A stretch of DNA of 27,446 nucleotides from Ettlia oleoabundans (lineage: Eukaryota; Chlorophyta; Chlorophyceae; Chlamydomonadales): contig JAAMXP010002184.1 in NCBI GenBank assembly GCA_019693395.1, positions 27,758 through 55,203 on the forward strand, in the 5' to 3' direction. The notes beneath the pieces were generated by a model that searched no databases, was not told the origin of the DNA, and saw only the letters and a list, made by a program, of their open reading frames with translations. The position numbers and the translations under genes were made by a program. This document shows, piece after piece, positions 20,171 to 27,446 of this stretch (position 1 is its first letter; each line of letters begins with the position of its first letter).

Positions 20171-20536
20171 TTTTGCTCAATTGATTCTTCAACCTGTGCT
20201 TTCGCGTATTCTCTTCTTCTTCTTTTGGGACGCAAGCTTCAGATGCACATTGCTGTGGCAAACCCAGCGCCATACTCGCAGCGATTGATTAAGAACGAGC
20301 TAGCACAGGAGGGAGACAGGTAGGCAGAGAAAGCAGGCAACGTTACGGCGTGAATAGTGAGGAAAAAACTGACGAAACTAAGAACAGTATAGAAAGCACG
20401 GCATCTACCTAAGAGGTTCTGTCTGATAGTACATGTGGCAGGCATCAGGGAGACAAGCAAGCACCAGCAGGTTGAACGTATGTACAGAGAGCGGGAGGGG
20501 CCTTGCACTAATGTCCCAGCCCATGCAGAGGATGGC
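20171..20536. other. Intergenic stretch between the SAP gene and the JTB-like gene
   Basis: About 370 bp, presumably the SAP-gene 3' UTR and the JTB-like promoter. A CTT-rich run lies on the plus strand near 20210-20225. No TGTAA on the minus strand and no coding exon were seen. Confidence 0.4.
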
Positions 20537-21194
20537 TCAACCGCCGCGTGCACGCTGCTGGTGGTCCAATATCCTCTGTATCAAGTCGTCCTTCTTGCCA
20601 CTGACTGGAAGGTTCCAAGCCTTCAGCACATTCTGCAGCTCCTTGATGGTTTTCACCTGCAGACCCAACTTGTGGAAGCTACTCTGCGATGGATCAGGCA
20701 CACTGGCACCCGTGCCGCCGTTGCCACCCGCGCCGCTGGGCCCCGCGCCGTCGCCGCCAGCTGCTGCGGGACGCTTGCTGGGGCGATTGGCATCCGCCTC
20801 CTCCATTGGCCGCTTGCCCTTGTCTGTGTATGGGGAAGTAAGGGGACAGTAACCCGGGCAGCAGTTTTGACGGGGGCGATGCAGGCGACAGCTGCTGCCG
20901 ATTGTACCAACATAGGACGGTGAAATCAAGCCATCCACTTTTGCTTCTCCCTTTCAAGCAACAAAGCCCTGTGCATCAGTTGTGGGCCTTAGGCCAACCG
21001 CCCTAGCTAACCCACTGCACACCTGCTGCCTTGCCCTGCCTGCGCTTGGCCTCTTCCTTTGTCCTCTTGTTCTGAAGTGTCCTGATAAGAATGTTGGTGG
21101 GGTCATTGCCGACGACCTGCTGCGGGGCTGTGTCATGGTCTGCAATGTAAACCGAAGGCGGCGCGGAAAAGGCGGCGCCTGGCTGCACCGCCAT
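20537..21194 (-). CDS. Small SAP-domain protein, probably nuclear nucleic-acid binding
   Basis: Two exons: 21194-21023 and 20823-20537. The first ends in phase 1 (GCAG/GTGTGC) and the second opens after ACACAG, so the junction codon is GAC. The product is 152 aa. Residues 1-57 contain NDPTNILIRTLQNKRTKEEA, a predicted helix rich in charge. Residues 58-80 are basic with KR/PSKRP clusters that could be a nuclear localisation signal. A Gly/Ala/Pro-rich linker follows, then a C-terminal SAP motif (about 109-146: LGLQVKTIKELQNVLKAWNL...GKKDDLIQRIL). SAP domains are about 35-residue helix-turn-helix modules that bind DNA or RNA in chromatin and mRNA-processing proteins. The specific role is not recognisable. 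The gene is divergent from ALG2 with about 400 bp between start codons. Confidence 0.72.
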
Positions 21195-21597
21195 CAGCGT
21201 GCCCCTGCGACACCCGCCGGGCAAGAAGCCTCGATACTATCAATGTTAGAGCTCATAGAAGGCGCTAACGCGGGGCAAAAGCACGATTTTGAGCACTTGA
21301 CGACGCAAGGCTGGCTGGGGCGGAGCACCGTGAGTGCTGGGGCACTGCACGGACGTGCAGACGTGTGTGTATCTTACCTAGACGGTAGATTGTCCAAAAA
21401 GCCTGCGAGGCCCATGGCTTACGTCGCCCGCAGTTTTCTGCTGCCCTTGCTGTGGATCCCGTAGCACTCAATGTGCCAAGCGGACCAATCATTGGCGTGG
21501 ACGGCGAATCGCGCGGAAGGAGCGATTCGCTCTGGAAAGCCAAGGTTGTAACCAGCCACCGCATGCTGCAATCTGCGCGTGTGTGTACATCGCAACC
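21195..21597. promoter_or_regulatory. Divergent promoter region between the SAP gene and ALG2
   Basis: About 400 bp between two outward-facing start codons must include both transcription starts. No core element is recognised. ORFs on both strands here carry no family resemblance and are treated as chance. Confidence 0.45.
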
Positions 21598-24028
21598 ATG
21601 GTACGCACCAGAAGCTCGACGCACAACGCCCCTTTACGGGTGGCCTTCTGTCACCCTGATCTGGGGCTCGGAGGTGCGCGGCGGGGGCTTCATGAGGTGC
21701 CTTAACCTCAAACAGGACGCCACTAACGTTACAAGCTGCGATGGCGGTATGCAGGCGCCGAGCGGCTGATTGTGGATGCGGCGGTGGAGCTGGCAGAGCG
21801 CAGCCACAAGGTGCGCAAACCAGGGGCTGCAGGGAGCAATGCAGAATGCAGAGGAATGCAGCATGCAAGCCAGGGCAGACACGACGGCCCACGCTGCTGC
21901 AAGCTGTCACTGTTATGAATGCAAGCAATGTGCTTAGGAGAAGCCTGCATGCTTCATTCCTATTGTAAGCCTCCTCATGTTACGTACTGCCATGTTATGC
22001 CGGCAGCCCCCGGCTCATGCTTTCACAACCCTTCTTATGTCGCTTCCTACTCCCACATCCTGGTCCAGGTTGATGTCTTCACTGCCTTCCATGACCCTCA
22101 CCGCTGCTTTGAAGAGACGGTTGGGGGCCCTTTCTCAGTCACTGTGGCGGGCGGCTGGTTCCCGCGGCACATCTTCGGCCATGCGCACGCGCTGTGCGCT
22201 TATATCCGCTGCACCCTTGTTGCGCTATACATAGCCTGGATGAGCTGGAAGCGTGGCTTGCAGTACGATGTCATTATTGTTGACCAGGTGGGCTGTTGGG
22301 GATGCCGCCCTGGCGTTTTTACAACGGTTAAACAATCACGTGAATGTGCTGTGTATGCATTTGGGCTGCTTTTAAACGGAGCCAAAATAGATGTCAAATA
22401 CCACTGCATCGGTATTTATGTCCCCATCTGGGGATCAGTGAGTGCCTCCTGTTGAATCTAGAGATGCTCCGCATGCCTACTCATAACCGTCAGCACAATG
22501 ACATATGGCACGCACCCCTGCCGTCCCTCACAGGTGTCTGTGGTAAACTGGATTCTGCCGGCGCTGACCACGGCACGCATCCTCTTCTATTGCCATTTCC
22601 CCGACTTGCTGCTGGCTACACGCCGCTCGGCTCTGCATGCTGCCTACCGGGCACCACTTGACTGGGTGGAGGAAGCCACCACCGGGGCAGCAGACCTCAT
22701 TCTAGTAAACAGCGGATTCACGCAAGGTGTGCAGTGGTGTTCAGGTTGATGCGTGCACATGGTCGGTGCTGGCATACATGCCTTGTTGATGTACACGAAA
22801 CACAGTATTAGCATTTCTATGGTGAACCGACAGGCATCACGAGTGCACTACAGGTCCCCTTTCCACCTCGCCCAACCAAACCACGCTGCCGCTTTCTGCT
22901 GCTTGCTGCTGCCCTCCGCATCGCAGACATATTTGCGCAGACATTCAAACAATTGCATGCACGTGGCGTGAGGCCATGCATACTGTATCCTGCCGTCAGC
23001 ATTCCATCAGCTGAAGAGCTGCAGGAAGCAGAGGAGAGCTGGCGGCAGGGCCTGCCCCCAGAGACAGCGGTGTTTGTGGACGCTGGACCCACCTTCCTGT
23101 CCATCAACCGCTTCGAGCGCAAAAAGGTGGGGTCCATAGCACTGCTGCGAGCTGAAGGCGGACCCTTGCAGTTGGCACTTTGCTACGCTATGAGCTGTGA
23201 CACTGCCTTGAGGTGCCTGGCGGGTGGGGGTAAGAGGACGCCAAAATGCCACTTGAGGTTGCGACACCATTCACTTCTGCCGCCTCCCTGCTTGCAGCTT
23301 CATTTTGCCCACGAGAGTTGCAGTGCTGGCTTGTGCTGTGCGTGTAATTCCCAATGTGTTTTTAACGTCTGCTGCCCTACTGTGTCTGCCTGCAGGGCAT
23401 TAGTTTGGCCATCGAAGCGTTGCACGAGCTGCGGCAGCGTGGCCCTCAGTTCTCCTCCTGTCGTTTGGTGGTGGCAGGTGGCTACGACCCTCGGCTGGCC
23501 GAGAATGTTGAGCACCTGAAAGAGCTGGAACAGCTTGCCGAGCGGCTGGGGGTGCGGCAGCAGGTACACTTCCTGCCGTCCTTCTCCGACCGACAGCGTG
23601 GCTGGCTGCTGGCAGCTTGTGTGGGCGTACTTTATACCCCGCAGCACGAGCACTTTGGCATCGTTCCTTTGGAGGCAATGGCGGCGGGCCGGCCCGTTGT
23701 GGCCTGCAACAGCGGTGGGCCCAAGGAAAGCGTGCTCAGCAGGCGCACTGGGTTCCTCTGTGAGCCGGCATCTCAGCCCTGGGCTGATGCCATGGCGGCG
23801 CTGCTGGCAGGGGGTGCGTCGGCGCGATTAGGCACTGCAGCGCGGCGACACGTGCAGAGCAAATTTTCTCGAGCCGCCTTTGGGCAGGAGCTGAACAGCC
23901 GCGTGGTGGAGCTTGCGGCGCAGCCCCGCCCGCAGCTGCTGTGGCAAGATCTGAGCAGCGTGTTTACTTACCGGCAGTCTTTTCGTCAAGGGCAGGGGCG
24001 GCGGGCTGGTGCTCGCGACGCCCACTAG
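21598..24028 (+). CDS. ALG2: ALG2, alpha-1,3/1,6-mannosyltransferase of N-glycan assembly
   Basis: Adds the second and third mannoses (alpha-1,3 and alpha-1,6) to the dolichol-linked oligosaccharide on the cytosolic face of the ER. Exons: 21598-21673, 21755-21810, 22069-22287, 22534-22726, 22927-23126, 23396-24028. Phases 1, 0, 0, 1, 0 all agree, giving 458 aa against about 415 in human ALG2. Landmarks: HPDLGLGGAERL (19-30), the nucleotide-sugar transferase entry loop; a hydrophobic block ALCAYIRCTLVALYIAW; YDVIIVDQ; ILFYCHFPDLLLA; YRAPLDWVEEATTG; ILVNSGFT; SINRFERKK; VVAGGYDPRLAENVEH; and the GT4 family EX7E motif EHFGIVPLE (E333...E341), followed by SGGPKES and TGFLCEP. The start is the first ATG in frame with HPDLG (21598, context AACCATGG). 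The extra length is an insert near SIPSAEELQEAEESW and a hydrophilic C-terminal tail. Confidence 0.95.
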
Positions 24029-24149
24029 GTGACTTTGGCACGGGCTGCCTGCTGCTGCAAGGTGGTGAGGGCGGCAGCAGGAAAGGACAGTAGTGCACTT
24101 CTGTTCGGCGCGATACCATGTTCCTCCAATTATTTGACTGCAACGAAAT

Positions 24150-25768
24150 ATGAACTCAAGCGACAGGCTGGGGGAGCCTGGATACATGATTGACCGCCCG
24201 GCTGCAGCGGTCTCCGGCTCGCAGCCCGGCGATATGCAGCACTACTCATCTACGCACAGAGCGGGGGCAGGAGCGTCCCGCAATTACGCAGCGCCACTAT
24301 CTGCAGGTGCCGCCACCAAGCGCCCCCCCGTCACGCCTGTGCTGCGGTCCGCCAACGTCGTTGAACGGGACCCATCCCTGTCAGGCCTGCTACAACGTTA
24401 CAGAGATGCAGAGGCTGCTTGGTTGAAGGTATGGGGGTATCAAGACAGTGGTAAGAAGCAGGCGGTGTGCCGCCAGGGCAGACTACAGCGTGTGGACACA
24501 TAGCTTTGCCAACTCCCAGTCTGCCCAGTAAGCCAACTCCCAGTAAGCCAACTCCCAGTCTGGCTCAACCTTCCAGTTGAGCTTGCTGCTGCCAACTCGA
24601 TCTTATGCCACCCTATGTTGTGCCTCTAACCATGCAGGAAAAGGGCAAGCTAGTGTCGGCGGCAGACGCGGAGCGCAAGCGGAGGCTCAAGGCGGAGACC
24701 GAGCTGCGGCGGGTGCAGCAGCAGCTTGCCTTCCGCTTGGGCGAGGTGCAGCACCTCAAAGCGGCCCTGAAAGGACGGGATTGCGACTTGCAAGACCTGC
24801 AGGACCGCCTGCGTGAGTATGAGCTATCAGAGGGTAGCGAGCGTACCACGCAGGAGACCGTGCGGCAGGCACAAGGTGAATGCCGGGGATGGCAAGCAAG
24901 GTCAGGGCTGGCAAGCTGTATCTGTGGAGGGTCGGGAGCACGGAGTAGGGCTATTCATCACTACATTTTTTCAAGCGATTGGATGCGAGTTGTGGAGCGG
25001 CCTGGGTATAGGTCAGGCACATGCCCCTTGCCGCCCTATGAAAACTCTCATATCCCTTCATCCTCCATGCAGCCGAGCGGGATGAACTCCGTGCTGCAAT
25101 GGCGGATGTGCTGCAACGTCTGGATGCCGCAAAGGATGTGATTGAGCAGGCGGACAGCACAATCTCCGGGCTGGAGCGACAGATGGCTGCTGCGTCAGCA
25201 GAGCGGCACAAGGCCCAGGAGGAGGCTTCTGCGGCACAGGCGGAGGCGGATGACTTGCGTGAGGCGGTGGAGGACCTGCAGGTGGGTGCTGACGCTGCCC
25301 CTGCCTGGTGGTAACTGCTTGCTTGCTTGTTTTAGGTGCTTGCTTGTTGGGTAGTGAGAGGCAGGCAAGGGCGAGAGCTGTAATGGAAATGGCAGGTGCC
25401 GACCTCCAAACCTGCCACAGATGTATGGGGGAGTGCGGCAGGGTGCGCTGTGCAAGTTGGGAGAGGTTAGAGTTGAGGGTGTGTCACAGAGATGCTCAAA
25501 GTACAGGAGCATGCACAGATGCATGCCACGCCTGTCATGTCTTGCAACTGTCAACCTTTTGCCCACCCTTTTGTCACGCCTGCAGTGGAAGTGTGGACTG
25601 CTGCAGCGGCTCTCTGACCTTACCATGGACCAGAACGAGGAAAAAACCGAGACTCTGCATACTCTGCTGGAGTCGGAGAGCATGCTCGATGCAGCAGCGA
25701 TAGGCAATGGGGGTGGCGGATGGGCAGGCAGCGAATGCTCGCTCAGCGACAAGGACGAGAACTATTAA
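24150..25768 (+). CDS. Coiled-coil protein of unknown function
   Basis: Four exons: 24150-24428, 24638-24875, 25073-25281, 25586-25768, with phases 0, 1, 0 that all join, giving 302 aa. An in-frame TGA lies just upstream of the ATG, which supports the start. Residues 1-75 are Ser/Gly/Ala-rich and probably disordered. From LSGLLQRYRDAEAAWLK onward the protein is almost continuous heptad-like helix: KLVSAADAERKRRLKAETEL, QHLKAALKGRDCDLQDLQDR, ERQMAAASAERHKAQEEASA and EADDLREAVEDLQ. The C-terminus (about 255-302) turns acidic and Ser/Gly-rich, ending SLSDKDENY. No enzyme domain is present. Such proteins are common in algal cytoskeleton, flagella and centrioles, but nothing here proves that. It follows ALG2 in the same direction at only 121 bp. 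Confidence 0.75.
24508..24559. repeat. Short repeat GCCAACTCCCAGT, three copies, in an intron
   Basis: Identical 13-mers at 24508-24520, 24532-24544 and 24547-24559 (the last two at a 15-bp period) in the first intron of the coiled-coil gene. Probable slippage product. Confidence 0.85.
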
Positions 25769-26925
25769 GCGCAGTATCTTGTTTAGTCAATGTCAGATTT
25801 GCAAACCTGACAAGCGGCCGTGTGCTTTGAGCTGAGCACTGGTTCTGGTCCTGGCGGGGTCCCTTGCTGACGGGTCACATGCATGTGTAACGTCCGTTTG
25901 CCCCTGTTGTCGGCTGGCCGTGGGGCTACAAACAGGCGGGGCTACCAAAATCATGAATGTGGTGGATACGGGAAAACTAGGTAGCAGGCGTTGATGAAGC
26001 AGTTTACCCTGCCGAGTCGGCATGAAGCGTTGGGTAGCCACAGCGCACAGAAGCAGGCAGAGGGCGGACACATCACCCAGGGCCGATGCAGGAGAGCACA
26101 ACAACCAGACAACATGCTCTGAGCAGCAGCAAGGGGCAGCATATGCCTTTCGTTGTTGCTTCAATGCTTCAAGTACGCAGTGCGTTGTTGGTGGGGGTCC
26201 GAATGTCAGTGCAATTGCAATGGTACTTTACACCCCTATCTCAGGGGGCACAAGGCTGCCGTCCTGTTGACTGCTGCCCGCTAGTGCCACCTGATCCTTC
26301 AATTGTCCGGCACGTATTTACAAGGCGATTTCGGTATTTCCGGCGAGAACTCAACGGGTTTGTGGTAGACATGAGAGCTTTGTCCGGAAGCTAGAAGCTT
26401 TAAGAAAGGGGGGGTCACAGTGTGGCCCATCGCTCACTATGGCGCCGTGACGCCGGGATTGCTTCCATTGCAGTGTCTAAGGCACTTTGTAACCCGTGTG
26501 TCAAGCAGGGACGCCTCCTGTGCATATCCATATCGGGCTATCGCATCAGACACACTTCCGGCCGTCACTCTTTTACACGGCCTACAAATTTTTTGCTTCC
26601 GCTGCAATCGTTTCCGATTGTTTGTAATTATCATCACAGCTTCCGGCGCAGTCCAACGTCCTTGCTGCGGCCAAGGTGAGGGCCGCCCAAGTTCCCCCGG
26701 CTCTCGGAGCCTGAATGCAGCACCTGCTTCAATATCCAATTCTAACGTAGAGATAACGGAAAGGGGTGGGCGAAGCCCACTTCAGGCCCCCAACTTGCAT
26801 CATCTCCCGACCGCAACTTGCGCCGCTGCTCTCCTTCCCGTAGCTGCCGTCGTGTTTGATTGCCGTCGTGATTGAGTTTTGTACTGACCCTGAATCTTCG
26901 TGCGTGCTGGGTGCGTGCAGGAGGG
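25769..26925. other. Long non-coding stretch: 3' end of the coiled-coil gene and leader of the next gene
   Basis: About 1.16 kb without a supportable coding exon. The left part holds the 3' UTR with TGTAA at 25886-25890. The right part, more A/T-rich from about 26280 to 26660, probably contains the promoter and 5' leader of the gene starting at 26926. A TGCAG acceptor at 26920, six bases before that ATG, suggests a 5'-UTR intron or an upstream exon. Other plus-strand TGTAA words near 26489 and 26622 are not assignable. Confidence 0.45.
25886..25890 (+). terminator. Candidate polyadenylation signal TGTAA for the coiled-coil gene
   Basis: TGTAA 118 bp after the stop codon at 25768 on the same strand, a typical distance for a green-algal nuclear gene. 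Confidence 0.55.
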
Positions 26926-27226
26926 ATGCCTGGCAAGGACACAACAGGGAGTGGCGGGGAGGCCAGCCCCACCTGCGAGCAGCAGGATGTGCTGTCCGAC
27001 CTACCGGCAGGCATGGTGTCATCTCAGCACTTGGGCGGCTTCTATGCGTACGGCGCCGACATGCCCAACCCCTTTGGGGAGCAGGCAACAGCGCCCCTCA
27101 CCGCCCGCCCCTCGGTGGACTTCCGCCGCTCTGGGGATGGCCGCATCTCCATCGACTTCCGGCGCTCTATGGATTTGAGCGGCCGCAAGCCCCTTGAGAT
27201 TGACCGCGGCGTCAGTGGCGTGATCG
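26926..27226 (+). CDS. Unrecognised protein, N-terminal exon (continues off right edge)
   Basis: One exon of 100 codons plus one base, from the ATG at 26926 to a GTACGT donor at 27227. It follows a TGCAG acceptor at 26920, so a 5'-UTR intron or an earlier coding exon is possible. The translation has even, protein-like composition and begins MPGKDTTGSGGEASPTCEQQ. Its notable part is a repeated block, SVDFRRSGDGR followed by SIDFRRSMDLSGR (about residues 65-87), then KPLEIDRG. RRS is the core of basophilic kinase sites, so this could be a phosphorylated regulatory N-terminus, but that is inference. I do not recognise the family. No further exon is visible in the remaining 220 bases, which end in a C-rich tract. 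Confidence 0.55.
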
Positions 27227-27446
27227 GTACGTGCAGGGTGTTGCCCAGTACATGGAATGTGGGCGCTCATCGAGGCGCCGAGGGGTGGTGGCACAAGTGC
27301 CATCCTGCAAGCTTGCTGCAGTGCATGCCTTGACTGCGCTGATGCCCAATGAGCATCAAAAAACCACCCCAGCGACAATGGCGGTGCCGGGCAGCCTCTC
27401 GAGTCTCTTTATCATTTTATGCGCCCCCACCCCCCCACCCCCCCAC
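27227..27446. other. Partial intron with terminal poly-C tract
   Basis: Sequence after the GTACGT donor. The last 25 bases are CCCCCAC-type repeats ending at the window edge. Nothing else is recognisable. Confidence 0.5.

Noticed and set aside
20053..20235. Minus-strand frame starting with a Lys/Arg-rich KRRRREY stretch
   Set aside because: It has no ATG at its start, overlaps the JTB-like signal-peptide exon in another frame and has no domain.
21452..21769. 105-codon plus-strand frame over the ALG2 5' region
   Set aside because: The HPDLGLGGAER motif lies in a different frame, so this is a shadow of ALG2 exon 1.
1..27446. Transposon, viral or bacterial-type operon signatures
   Set aside because: No integrase, transposase, reverse transcriptase or terminal repeats were seen, and all recognisable genes are intron-rich eukaryotic housekeeping genes.

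Overview
The window looks like nuclear DNA from a green alga (Chlorophyta, most likely a volvocalean/chlorophycean). The evidence is moderately high GC, genes cut into many short exons by GT...(C)TGCAG introns, candidate TGTAA polyadenylation signals after several genes, and algal/plant proteins with chloroplast transit peptides. No open reading frame runs through a whole gene. All models below were assembled by hand from conserved protein blocks plus splice sites whose phases match. I saw no rRNA, tRNA, CRISPR array, transposon or bacterial-type operon, but could not scan by computer.

Layout, left to right. (1) 135-670, minus: 5' end of a BAR-like gene that runs off the left edge. (2) about 1563/1648-2770, minus: a small secreted cysteine-pattern protein, possibly lipid-transfer/prolamin-like, with an uncertain 3' end. 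(3) 3499-14021, minus: a complete 28-exon gene for the chloroplast stromal processing peptidase (M16 metalloprotease, about 1320 aa), crossed by a 21-N assembly gap in one intron. (4) 14311-19161, plus: the plastid biotin carboxylase subunit of heteromeric acetyl-CoA carboxylase, 13 exons, divergent from gene 3. (5) 19548-20077, minus: a small single-pass membrane protein resembling JTB. (6) 20537-21194, minus: a small SAP-domain, probably nuclear, protein. (7) 21598-24028, plus: the ALG2 mannosyltransferase of N-glycan assembly, six exons, divergent from gene 6. (8) 24150-25768, plus: a 302-aa coiled-coil protein of unknown function, only 121 bp after ALG2. (9) 26926-27226, plus: first coding exon of an unrecognised protein that runs off the right edge.

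How the genes relate. The divergent SPP/biotin carboxylase pair shares a start-to-start gap of about 290 bp. Both products work in the plastid stroma: SPP removes transit peptides from imported proteins, and biotin carboxylase carries out the first half-reaction of fatty-acid synthesis and is itself a likely SPP substrate. ALG2, the JTB-like protein and the lipid-transfer-like protein belong to the secretory system. I see no evidence for a novel multi-gene system; this is an ordinary, gene-dense eukaryotic stretch. The items most worth checking are the cysteine-pattern protein, the plastid-targeting exon of biotin carboxylase, the JTB-like gene and the unrecognised genes at the ends.
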